Shown in pieces: positions 8,556-16,611 of a stretch of 19,737 nucleotides of DNA; the stretch's first letter is position 1; the number at the start of each line of letters is the position of its first letter. Origin of the DNA: CAYWNA01 sp964459305 (GTDB lineage: Bacteria > Planctomycetota > Planctomycetia > Pirellulales > Pirellulaceae); the NCBI GenBank assembly GCA_964459305.1, contig CAYWNA010000251.1:1-19737 (forward strand), read 5' to 3'. A program made the position numbers and the translations under genes. A model generated the notes under the pieces. It made no database searches. It was not told the DNA's origin and worked only from the letters and a program-made list of their open reading frames with translations.

Positions 8556-9095
8556 AAACTGGCTCTCCGAAAAGTGCGGCAGTCGAATTATGGACTCATC
8601 TGATTCCTAGAGAATCGGACATACTCTTTCCCAGTGGTCGGGCAGAGGCAAAGATGATCCGTCAGCCATCATATATCTGACATCTTCGTCTGCCAAGTTG
8701 CCGCAAGCGCCTGTCGCGCGGACAATATCATGCGAGTATTCTTGTTCGCTTGCCCAAGGCTGTGGCATCGTCTGATGTTTGCCGTTAGAGTGTTTACGTC
8801 GGGCGCCGCCCGTTCGAGACGGGAGTGACTGAGTCGCGAGACGAAGCCGGGGGAGACCTGCGAACGTCTGGCCCCATTCTGAGGTCTCGCGGATCGATTT
8901 GTGAAAGGCTCAACGATGTGGAAACAGACGTGCCACGGTCCATGGTCGTGGTGGCCGTTCTGGGGAGCGTTTTCCGTGCGGTCCGTTCGGCGGCTGCCGC
9001 ATGTAACGGAAACGAAAACCCGTGACGCCGCGATCTGGTCTCGTTGGCGAATGTGTACGCGTCCTGGCACATGGCAGAAACACGAGGAGGGGGAC
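8556..9095. other. Non-coding divergent intergenic region
   Basis: This stretch separates the oxidoreductase (-) from the lyase-like gene (+). I see no convincing gene. An imperfect inverted repeat pairs 8641-8656 with 8681-8694 (GGCAGA...TCTGCC). The reading frame of the downstream gene stays open back to 8901 and holds a Trp-rich stretch (GPWSWWPFWG) before the true start, but this lacks protein-family character. No clear sigma70 promoter could be picked by eye for either gene. Confidence 0.5.
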
Positions 9096-10445
9096 ATGTC
9101 CGAAAACGTGACGACGTCAAGGAGCCGGTCAATCGGCACGACGGTCGGTCGACGGTCTTTTCTGAAAAAAGCGACCACGCTGGGAGCCGGTATGATGCTG
9201 GGAGCTGGTGTCTCAAGAAAGATGGCCGGTGCCCAGCTACCTGCAGACGCCAACAGGCCGTCGTCAACGGGACCTGCGGTCCAAACCGACAGCAAAAGCG
9301 GCGGTGGCCGCGGCGCGACGCAGCGGGTCGCAAGTGAGATCAGAGAATCTAGCGATCCTGAGACTGGTGCCCGCGTGCGACGACTCACGGCTGACGGTTC
9401 GGACAACGTGCACATCTACTTTACGTCTGAGTCTTTCGTAGGCGGCGGCTCGGACAAGGTGGTTTTCGCGTCGAACCGGTCGGGCCGGTTCCAGTATCAC
9501 CTGTTGGACATACCCGCCGCGCGCCTGGTCCAATTGACCGACGGAGAGAACATCTCGCCGAACATGGCATGCGTCGATCCGGCTGGCCGGCTCTTCTACT
9601 TCGATGGCCCCGCACTCAGGTCGATCAAGCTGGACACGATGGAGGATCGAGAGCTCTATCGAGTTCCCGATGGGACGAAGCCGTCTCTGCCCACTTGCAC
9701 GGCCGACGGGCGGTACGTGGCCTTCGTCTACCGCGAGGACCGCACGGTCAGCACCGAGACGGGCCGCATCTACTCGACCATGGCCGAATGTTTCTACCAG
9801 CGGCCAAGCTGCACCATCATGCGGATCGAGACCGAAAGCGGCGCGGCCATGGCCGCTTGGGGCGAGCATGCGTGGATCAGTCACGTGTTGATCCATCCCC
9901 ACCGGCCTGACTTTGTCCTGTTCTGCCACGAGGGCGGCAGCTTCGTGAAGCAGCGGATGTGGACCGTCGACCTGTCGAAGCAACGCGGACGAAAGGCCGA
10001 GCCGTTCTATCCGCAGCGCCCAGGCGAGTTCTGTGTCCACGAGTACTTCACACGGCAGGGCGAGGTAGGGTTCCAGTACGAAGTCGAGCGTGAAGGGCAG
10101 ATGGAATCCTACAACTGTTTCATCCGGCCCGACGGCACCTGGATCCGGCAGTTCCTGTTACCCGGTCGCCGGCCTGGACACATGCGGTCGAACTCGGACA
10201 ATACGCTCTTGGTGGGCGACTGCGGCTACCTGGGGCCCGACGACCGCGACGGCCGCAACTACATGTCGTTGATGACGCACGCCGATGGCCGAGCCCACGT
10301 CCGTCGCCTCTGCCGCCGCGTGCCCGGCAAGACGCAGCACAGCCACGGGCACCCCGTTTTGAGCCTCGACGATAAATGGGTCCTTTACAATTCAAAAATC
10401 GGCGATACGCACAACATCTACATGGCCGACGTACAGAGCATTTAG
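9096..10445 (+). CDS. Tat-exported oligogalacturonate lyase-like beta-propeller protein
   Basis: A 449-residue protein. The N-terminus has a twin-arginine signal (RRSFLKK at 19-25, then a hydrophobic Ala/Gly-rich stretch), so it should be exported folded. The remainder reads as a WD40-like propeller of the oligogalacturonate lyase family (Pectate_lyase22), with strand pairs such as KVVFASNRSGRFQYHLLDI and YVAFVYRED. Near the C-terminus QHSHGH gives Q414, H417 and H419, matching the Q-x-x-H-x-H metal site of known lyases. Such enzymes split unsaturated digalacturonate from pectin. Start: the ATG follows AGGAGG by five bases; upstream in-frame ATGs (8901, 8916) would put over 60 extra residues before the Tat signal. 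The next gene begins 33 bases downstream. The fold call is good; the exact substrate is inferred. Confidence 0.88.
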   Translation: MSENVTTSRSRSIGTTVGRRSFLKKATTLGAGMMLGAGVSRKMAGAQLPADANRPSSTGPAVQTDSKSGGGRGATQRVASEIRESSDPETGARVRRLTADGSDNVHIYFTSESFVGGGSDKVVFASNRSGRFQYHLLDIPAARLVQLTDGENISPNMACVDPAGRLFYFDGPALRSIKLDTMEDRELYRVPDGTKPSLPTCTADGRYVAFVYREDRTVSTETGRIYSTMAECFYQRPSCTIMRIETESGAAMAAWGEHAWISHVLIHPHRPDFVLFCHEGGSFVKQRMWTVDLSKQRGRKAEPFYPQRPGEFCVHEYFTRQGEVGFQYEVEREGQMESYNCFIRPDGTWIRQFLLPGRRPGHMRSNSDNTLLVGDCGYLGPDDRDGRNYMSLMTHADGRAHVRRLCRRVPGKTQHSHGHPVLSLDDKWVLYNSKIGDTHNIYMADVQSI

Positions 10446-10478
10446 CAACTCAACACCCATCGCGAAAAGGAGAATTTC

Positions 10479-11498
10479 ATGCGCGATTCCACTTTATTGA
10501 CAGCCATCATCGCCCGATTGATCGTAGCGGCTTGCTTCCTATTGACGGCGTTTATCGGCCGGACGGCCATCGCGGGTGATTCGGCACCCGCCGGCAAGAT
10601 CCCCGTGATCTACGATTCGGATATTGGAGATGATATCGACGACACTTGGGCGCTAGTGACGCTGCTCAAGTCTCCCGAGCTGGATGTGAAGCTGGTCGTG
10701 GGCGATCAGGGTCGCGTGGAGTATCGCACGAAGCTGTTCGCCAAACTGCTCGAAACGGCAGGCCGGACCGACATCCCGATCGGCAAGGGGCTGGATATCA
10801 ATGCCAAAGGCGCGGGGGGACAAAGGGACTGGGTTGCGGATTACGATCTGAAATCGTATCCCGGCAAAATCCTCGACGATGGCGTGCAAGCGATCATCGA
10901 CACGATCATGAAGTCGCCCGAACCCGTCACGCTGATCGCAGTCGGTCCGCTGCCGAACATCAAAGCGGCGCTGGAACGCGAGCCACGGATCGCCGAAAAG
11001 GCCCGCTTTGTCGGGATGCACGGAAGCGTGCGAGTAGGTTACGGCGGCGGCAGCAAACCTGCGGCCGAATACAATGTGCGGGCAGATGCCAAGGCGTGCC
11101 AGACGGTGCTCAGCGCGCCCTGGGACATCACGATTACTCCCCTGGACACCTGCGGCCTCATCCAACTACGTGGCGGCAAGTTCGTCAAGGTCCGCGACTG
11201 CAAGGACCCCCTCGTGAAAGCACTGATTGAGAACTACCAGATGTGGGCACAAAACACGTCCTGGTACGCCAAGCACAAGAACAAGTCCACGCAACAGAGC
11301 AGCACACTGTTCGACACCGTGGCCGTGTATCTGGCCTTCACCAACGAACTCTGCAAGATGGAAACACTGCCGATACGCGTAACAGACAAAGGCATGACGG
11401 TCATCGACCCAGCCGCAAAAAAGATGCAAGTGGCCACCGAATGGAAAGACATGGGCGCATTCGAGGACTTCCTAGTCGATCGCCTGACTGGTCGGTGA
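10479..11498 (+). CDS. Exported nucleoside hydrolase-like protein (IunH family)
   Basis: A 339-residue protein. A signal peptide covers about 1-32 (hydrophobic core, then IAGDS), so it is probably periplasmic, unlike the cytoplasmic enzymes of most bacteria. The calcium/ribose-binding motif DSDIGDDIDD is at 46-55, and AEYNVRADAKA (~196-206) matches the family's EFNxxxDPxA segment. The late motif normally reading HDAxA is LFDTVAVYL here, keeping Asp but with Phe in place of the His that protonates the leaving base, so the preferred substrate may differ from purine or pyrimidine nucleosides. Start: AAGGAG six bases before the ATG. It is 33 bases behind the lyase-like gene and clearly in one operon with it. 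Confidence 0.9.
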   Translation: MRDSTLLTAIIARLIVAACFLLTAFIGRTAIAGDSAPAGKIPVIYDSDIGDDIDDTWALVTLLKSPELDVKLVVGDQGRVEYRTKLFAKLLETAGRTDIPIGKGLDINAKGAGGQRDWVADYDLKSYPGKILDDGVQAIIDTIMKSPEPVTLIAVGPLPNIKAALEREPRIAEKARFVGMHGSVRVGYGGGSKPAAEYNVRADAKACQTVLSAPWDITITPLDTCGLIQLRGGKFVKVRDCKDPLVKALIENYQMWAQNTSWYAKHKNKSTQQSSTLFDTVAVYLAFTNELCKMETLPIRVTDKGMTVIDPAAKKMQVATEWKDMGAFEDFLVDRLTGR

Positions 11499-11555
11499 TA
11501 ACCCGGATCATTTATGAAGTAGCCACCATTCAGCGTGCAGTACGATTAACCCGTG

Positions 11556-13322
11556 CTAATCCTCCCCCGGGGCAGTCGTTGGAGGCCGCGTCGGTGTAGT
11601 GACGATGAGGCTGTCGCCGCTCGCTTCTATCTGCCAACCTCGATGGAGATACAGTCGTTCCAGAAGCTGCCAAACGGACAATTCACCGGCATCGAGGGTG
11701 ACGCTCTGGGCCTCTAACGATGGTGCGGCCTGGAACTTGGCTCGCGAGTCGGTCGTGGCCGTGAGTACGCTGCACAGTTCGGCGACCGAGTAGGCCCGGG
11801 ACTCGATTTGGACGATTGCGTCTAACGCCAGCAGAGCCCGTGGGCTGACGAAGGACGGACCTTCCGGGTCGGTCCACGGAATCGTGACGGTCTTCGTCAG
11901 GTCATTGCGAACTTCGAGCTTGGCGGCCCGCGCGAAAAACGCCGGAGACTTGAAGTTCGGATAAAGTCCCATGGTCCCCACGAACGCGGCATAGTCGCCC
12001 GGCGGAAAGTTGCGCAACCGGCAAGACTGCCCGGGCACCAACATCGTTCGCAGAAAGTCGTCGCGAAGAATCCGTCCCAGGCGATGATCTTCGGGATGGA
12101 AAAATTGGCGGCCAATCCATAACAGTCGGCCCGGATCGCGGCTGATGGCGAGCATAACGAAGGCTTGGTCCTTAACGGCGTACGGGTCCTTGGTGATGCC
12201 GATGGTGATCTCGGAACTGTGGCCCAGGGGCGACATACCGAGTTCTCTGTTTTCCGCCGCACGGACCGAGATCGACTTGGTGCCCGAATGGTACGTAATC
12301 TCGCGAGGGATCGTGGAAAGGGTTGCCTGGATCTCTTCCCGCGACTTGCCGCACATCATGGCACGCAGTTCGTCGTCCGATGGGCCGATTCTCATCACGT
12401 CGACCGAGTATTCCCCGGCAGGCAATTCGCCGAACCGCGCACGACCGTCCTTGACCTTCTCGGTCCGCATCGTCGTGCGAGGCCAATCCTCGCGCGGCGG
12501 GACGAAGATCGGGCCGGCTTTCGATTCGAGGCGAATCCAGGTTTCTCCCCCCAGTGGACGTTGGTCGTTGCCGATAGCCGTCACTTCAACAGTCGCCCCA
12601 GGCTTCAGCCTCACGTCAACGCGGGCCTCTGACTCCGCCTTCGACACCGCGACGGACTGCTCGTGCCGGACGTATCCGGGACAGGTCACCAAGAAAGGGT
12701 GTTTGTCGGAAAACGCAACACCTGCCAGTGTGAATCGTCCATCGACGCCGGTTTCGCCGGTGACGTAGATCCCTTGTTCGCGGAATCGTCCCAGGTTAGA
12801 CCCGCCGGCATCTCCCGAATGATCGATGGCCACGTAAGCCCCGGGCACTGACTTTCCTGTAGCCGCATTCGTGACTACGCCTGCCACCGTCCCACGCGTC
12901 CTTTGCGGGACGGGCTTCTCCTTTGGTGGGCTACCAAGAGCCGTGGCCAAAATCGGTTCTTCTGCGATTTCGATGTTCACCGTCGGCAACTTGAGCTGGC
13001 GGGCGGGCGACTTGAACGTTGCCCGGAGCTCGTATTTGCCAACGGGCAACGTCCAAGTCTTTGTCGTAATATCCGGATGCGAACCCTTGGCTCCGTCGAG
13101 GCTCTTGATGCTAGCCGGGGCGATCAGAACTGCCTGCGCATCGTCCCCCATTCCAACGCCGCTATCGGAGATCCGCATGCTGACCCGTTTGGATGTGGCG
13201 CTCAGCTCTTCGATCAAGCTTTGTTGCTCCGCTATTTCCAGTACAACGATGGCGACCGACCCAAACACAAACAGACAAAGGGCCTGCCACGCGAAACGTG
13301 TTTGACGACCAGCAGTGAGCAT
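11556..13322 (-). CDS. Membrane-anchored protein with carboxypeptidase-regulatory-like domain and STN-like C-terminus
   Basis: A 588-residue protein from the ATG at 13322 (AGGGA about ten bases upstream). An in-frame ATG at 13394 would add 24 residues with no ribosome site. One N-terminal membrane helix (~11-30) suggests a periplasmic body. Residues ~145-225 match a carboxypeptidase-regulatory-like/CNA-B-type beta sandwich (GVVTNAATGKSVPGAYVAI ... TGVDGRFTLAGV). The middle has further beta-rich segments (GEYSVDVMRIG, PPGDYAAFVG). The last ~65 residues (VAELCSVLTATT ... LDAGELSVWQLLERLYLHRG ... DSLIVTTPT) resemble the short STN domain of secretins and TonB receptors. I know no named protein with this exact arrangement. 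It is convergent with the nucleoside hydrolase gene, 57 bases apart. Probably structural or binding rather than enzymatic. Confidence 0.8.
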   Translation of the reverse strand: MLTAGRQTRFAWQALCLFVFGSVAIVVLEIAEQQSLIEELSATSKRVSMRISDSGVGMGDDAQAVLIAPASIKSLDGAKGSHPDITTKTWTLPVGKYELRATFKSPARQLKLPTVNIEIAEEPILATALGSPPKEKPVPQRTRGTVAGVVTNAATGKSVPGAYVAIDHSGDAGGSNLGRFREQGIYVTGETGVDGRFTLAGVAFSDKHPFLVTCPGYVRHEQSVAVSKAESEARVDVRLKPGATVEVTAIGNDQRPLGGETWIRLESKAGPIFVPPREDWPRTTMRTEKVKDGRARFGELPAGEYSVDVMRIGPSDDELRAMMCGKSREEIQATLSTIPREITYHSGTKSISVRAAENRELGMSPLGHSSEITIGITKDPYAVKDQAFVMLAISRDPGRLLWIGRQFFHPEDHRLGRILRDDFLRTMLVPGQSCRLRNFPPGDYAAFVGTMGLYPNFKSPAFFARAAKLEVRNDLTKTVTIPWTDPEGPSFVSPRALLALDAIVQIESRAYSVAELCSVLTATTDSRAKFQAAPSLEAQSVTLDAGELSVWQLLERLYLHRGWQIEASGDSLIVTTPTRPPTTAPGED

Positions 13323-13485
13323 TCTCTTGCATTCCCTGTAAGAGCCCCGGCCATGGGCGAGTGATCTCGGTGTCGATATACCATCCGCGGACAAGTCTGA
13401 CCTATAGCTGAACTCTGGCGACTTTGTCTACATGCGGAAGATGTGTCAATCCTGGCTGCGGTGTAGAACGACAGAGGGCAGGGCC

Positions 13486-14865
13486 TCAGAGCGCCCAACC
13501 TTCGCGGTGTTCGGGGCGGAGCAGCCGGTCTGCTTCGTCATCGTTCGTGATCTTGCACGGCACGGGCTCGAACTCCAGCGGCTGGTCGACCAGCGATGCG
13601 ATGTTGCCCAGCAGCAGCAGTTCCATGGCCGGCCCGGAATGATCGAAGCTGGAAATCGGCGCCGGTCCGCCTTTGCAGGCCGCGACCCATTCCTGCTGGT
13701 GGCCCGGGACGCTCGGCAACGAGCGGGGCGGACCGCCGGCGTTCGGGAAGTCGGCCTCGGGCAACACGGCGCAAACCGAATTGTGGGCGTTGGTGTGTAC
13801 GACGCCCTTGCTTCCTACAAGCAGCGTGCCGGAGCGAGGCGTCCAACTGCCATCCTTCCACTCCAGCGACCGGCCGGCGATCTTCTCCAGCCGGTCCCAG
13901 ATGCCTTGCCGCTTGAGTTCTTGCTCTGGGCCGTTGTACCAGTGAATGCTCGCTGGCGGCAGCGAGCCGCGTGCGGGGATGTCGTAGCGGAGAATCTGCC
14001 ACCGGGGGAAATTCTCCGGACAAGTCTCCGGGATCTCCGACTCGATGCGAATTGGCCCCTTGCCTTCGCTCTGCCAAAGGAAATTGAGTTTCAAACCCTT
14101 GAACGCCATGTTGATCGAATGCGATCCGCCTCCGCCCAGACAGCCGGCGCCGTATTCGCGCCACGCGCCCCAGCCACTGACGTAACGAGGATGGTAGGGC
14201 CGATACGGGGCGGGGCCAAGGAAACAGTCCCAATCGAGATGATCCGGCACCGAGGGCGTATCCTTGGGTCGCGAGATCGGGCCCGAGCCGCCGAAAACAT
14301 ACCACACGTGCGCCTCGCGAATCTCGCCGATCGCCCCTTCCCAGACCAGCTCCAGCGTTCGCCGGAACGAATTGGTGGCCATCCCTTGATTGCCTTGCTG
14401 CGTCGCCACTTTGTGCTCGTTGGCGATTCGGCGCAGCGTCCGGGCCTCATCCACGTCGTGAGCGGTGGGCTTTTCGACGTAGACATGCTTTCCACGCTGC
14501 ATCGCTCTTGCGGCAATCACGGCATGCGTGTGGACCGGCGTGGCGATCACCAGCGCGTCGATCTGGCGGTCCATTTCGTCCAGCATCTTGCGAAAGTCGC
14601 GATACTTGGGCACGGTGGGATGCTTCTTGAATACATCCGCCGTACGCCGGTGGTCCGCGTCGCACAGCGCGACAAGATTCTGTTTTAGCCTTGGGACGAC
14701 GCTGACATGCCAGCGGCCCCGTTTGCCGACGCCCACCACGGCGACGTTCAACTTCTCGTTCGCCTGATAAGATCGGGCCGACCGTGGCGATCCCAGGATC
14801 ATCCAGCCCGCAGTCGGCCAGGCCGCGTGCTTAAGGAACTCGCGTCGATTTGTTTGGCGATTCAT
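13486..14865 (-). CDS. Tat-exported Gfo/Idh/MocA-family protein with degenerate active-site motif
   Basis: A 459-residue protein. The Tat motif is RREFLK (7-12) with a following hydrophobic stretch, as in many exported planctomycete oxidoreductases. The Rossmann start is LNVAVVGVGKRG (39-50) and EKP is at 131-133. The active-site segment that usually reads like G-D-M-G-C-H-x-x-D is GGGGSHSIN here (244-252), so the His stays but both acidic positions are lost. It may bind cofactor and sugar without normal catalysis, or act by another residue. Start: ATG at 14865 behind GGGAGAGAG. The downstream 163 bases before the next gene hold nothing clear except a fragment resembling repeat family C (near 13401). 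Confidence 0.92.
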   Translation of the reverse strand: MNRQTNRREFLKHAAWPTAGWMILGSPRSARSYQANEKLNVAVVGVGKRGRWHVSVVPRLKQNLVALCDADHRRTADVFKKHPTVPKYRDFRKMLDEMDRQIDALVIATPVHTHAVIAARAMQRGKHVYVEKPTAHDVDEARTLRRIANEHKVATQQGNQGMATNSFRRTLELVWEGAIGEIREAHVWYVFGGSGPISRPKDTPSVPDHLDWDCFLGPAPYRPYHPRYVSGWGAWREYGAGCLGGGGSHSINMAFKGLKLNFLWQSEGKGPIRIESEIPETCPENFPRWQILRYDIPARGSLPPASIHWYNGPEQELKRQGIWDRLEKIAGRSLEWKDGSWTPRSGTLLVGSKGVVHTNAHNSVCAVLPEADFPNAGGPPRSLPSVPGHQQEWVAACKGGPAPISSFDHSGPAMELLLLGNIASLVDQPLEFEPVPCKITNDDEADRLLRPEHREGWAL

Positions 14866-14960
14866 GATCTCTCTCCCGACATAGAAGCCTGAAGCACAAG
14901 CAAAGAAAACACCGCCGTCTCTTTCGCTCGCGTACCAAAACGAACTTGAACCGAGCGACC

Positions 14961-14966
14961 ATTATA
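14961..14966 (-). promoter_or_regulatory. Candidate -10 box for the Tat-exported oxidoreductase gene
   Basis: A perfect TATAAT on the - strand, about 95 bases before the ATG at 14865. The best -35 candidate is poor (TGGTGA, 18 bases upstream, 3 of 6). A transcript from here would carry a leader of roughly 90 bases in which I see no riboswitch. Confidence 0.35.
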
Positions 14967-15050
14967 CCGCCGAACACCGCGGCATCACCAGACGACGAGC
15001 GTCCCAAGCACCATCAACGCAACTGCCGAACGGCCCGATGAGCGACTGGC

Positions 15051-15235
15051 TGAGCGTGTCCGGGAATTCGACACGCCAATATCTGCGGTTTTCGGGAGGG
15101 CGAGGCTCCTGCCGAGCCACGCGTTAGTGCCGGAGACCCGGCTCCGAAGGAACTCGCCCTTTCCAATACACAGCCCAGAATGGGCGTAAGAGTGCTCAGC
15201 AGGAGCTTCGCCCTCCCAATTCCCGGACACCCTCA
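15051..15235. repeat. Nested palindromic element, family A copy 2 (MITE/REP-like)
   Basis: The outer arms TGAGCGTGTCCGGGAATT (15051-15068) and 15218-15235 pair at 17 of 18 positions and match those of copy 1. The core left arm is 15094-15118 and the core right arm 15194-15217. Between them, 15141-15165 is a worn second copy of the right arm (GGCTCCGAAGGAACTCGCCC...), so this copy has an internal duplication. It lies just after the stop of the sigma54-type regulator gene and could end that transcript. Confidence 0.83.
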
Positions 15236-15273
15236 ATTGGCCTTTTGCAGGCACTTTTGGCAAGAACGGAGAG

Positions 15274-16611
15274 TCATTCCTTTTCTGCCTCAAGGGCGCG
15301 GAGTTTGTAAATCAGACCGCGGCGACTGATGCCGAGCTTCTTGGCGGCTTGGGTGCGGTTTCCGTTACATTCTTCCAACGTGGCTAAGATGGCGGCCCTC
15401 TCGATCTGAGAAAGCTGGCCCGCCTTGGGATCTTGCCGATCGGCGGTAGGCACAAGGTTGGCAATCTTGGGAGGCAGGTGTTCTGGCATGATGACGTCGC
15501 CTCGGCATACGAGACACGCCAATTGGATGGCATTGCGAAGCTCGCGGACGTTGCCCGGCCACGTGTGGGAGAGCAAACAGCGCACGGCTTGCGGCGACAA
15601 TCGAATCGGACCTCCGACGAACTCGGCCGCGAACCGCCGGGCCAATTCCAGGATGTCCTGGCTACGCTCGGCGAGTGGCGGTACGATCAATTCCACGACA
15701 TTGATTCGATAGTACAGGTCCTCGCGAAACTGACCCTCGGTGACCGCATCGCGGAGATCGCGATTGGTTGCTGCCACCAGCCGTGCATCGACCGTTACCG
15801 GTTTGTCACTGCCAACCGGCGTGACTTGCCCCGTTTCCAGCGCCCGCAAGAGCTTCGGCTGCAAGTGCAGCGGGAGTTCGCCGATCTCGTCCAAGAAAAG
15901 CATACCTCCTTCAGCTGCCCGGATGAGGCCGTTTCGGTTTTCGGTGGCGCCCGTGAAAGCGCCCTTCACATGTCCGAAAAGCTCGCTTTCGATCAGTGAT
16001 TCGGGCATCCCGGCACAGTTGGCAACGATTATTGGCTGGTTTGCACGGGGACTCCATTGGTGGATCAATTGAGCCAGGACTTCCTTGCCAGTCCCGCTTG
16101 GACCCAAGATCAACACAGGAGCATCGGAGGGCGCGACGACAGCAATGGTCTTTAGGAGATGACGCATGGCCGGGCTGTCAGCGATGATTCCTTGCGGGAG
16201 TTCCGGAACCGCTTCCTGCGCTCGGCTCTCCGCCGCATCGGGTGCCCCGATGGCATCGACGATGGCTGCTTCTAGTTCATCCAGGTCCAGCGGTTTGGCA
16301 AGGTAGTCATCTGCGCCACCCTTCACGGCGGTTACCCCCTGACGCAAGTCAGCGTGAGCCGTGATCAACAGAACCGGAAGGTTTCCTGCAATCTCACGGA
16401 TCTTCGGTAGCGCCTCGATGCCGCTGATACCCGGCAGTCGCACGTCCAGCAATACCATGTCGGGTGGCCGTTCCGAGATCGCGTCCAGAGCCTTTTCAGC
16501 GGTCGACGCCTGTTCCGTGCGAAATCCAAGCGATTCAACGAAATCGCCGAGCAACTTTCGTTGGGCCGCCTCGTCGTCGACGATCAGAATTGTGCGCTGA
16601 TTCTTAGCCAT
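15274..16611 (-). CDS. Sigma54-dependent response regulator (NtrC/ZraR type)
   Basis: A 445-residue protein with the full three-domain layout. The receiver has VDDE (11-14), phospho-acceptor D56 (LLDVRLPG) and K106. The AAA+ domain has Walker A GPSGTGKE (170-177), the sigma54-contact loop GAFTGA (217-222), Walker B GMLFLDEIGE (236-245) and the WPGNVRELRN segment. The C-terminus has a Fis-type helix-turn-helix (NGNRTQAAKKLGISRRGLIYKL). When phosphorylated it should activate sigma54 promoters; targets are likely the neighbouring secreted-protein genes, though no -24/-12 site was found inside the window. Start: ATG at 16611; a TTG one codon earlier is also possible. It overlaps the kinase gene's end by 8 bases (ATGGCTAA), so the two are translationally coupled. 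Confidence 0.95.
   Translation of the reverse strand: MAKNQRTILIVDDEAAQRKLLGDFVESLGFRTEQASTAEKALDAISERPPDMVLLDVRLPGISGIEALPKIREIAGNLPVLLITAHADLRQGVTAVKGGADDYLAKPLDLDELEAAIVDAIGAPDAAESRAQEAVPELPQGIIADSPAMRHLLKTIAVVAPSDAPVLILGPSGTGKEVLAQLIHQWSPRANQPIIVANCAGMPESLIESELFGHVKGAFTGATENRNGLIRAAEGGMLFLDEIGELPLHLQPKLLRALETGQVTPVGSDKPVTVDARLVAATNRDLRDAVTEGQFREDLYYRINVVELIVPPLAERSQDILELARRFAAEFVGGPIRLSPQAVRCLLSHTWPGNVRELRNAIQLACLVCRGDVIMPEHLPPKIANLVPTADRQDPKAGQLSQIERAAILATLEECNGNRTQAAKKLGISRRGLIYKLRALEAEKE

Noticed and set aside
8669..9415. 248-residue - strand ORF across the upstream region and start of the lyase-like gene
   Set aside because: It overlaps the Tat signal and first propeller strands of the + strand gene, and its composition is Arg/Ser/Pro-rich as in typical shadow frames.
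13432..14688. 418-residue + strand ORF opposite the Tat-exported oxidoreductase
   Set aside because: It is antisense to a strongly supported gene, with no recognisable motifs.
14985..15293. 102-residue - strand ORF containing GEAPAEHS and LGRSLALP
   Set aside because: It is the translation of repeat family A copy 2; the same peptides appear where other copies are read, and there is no ribosome site or protein character.
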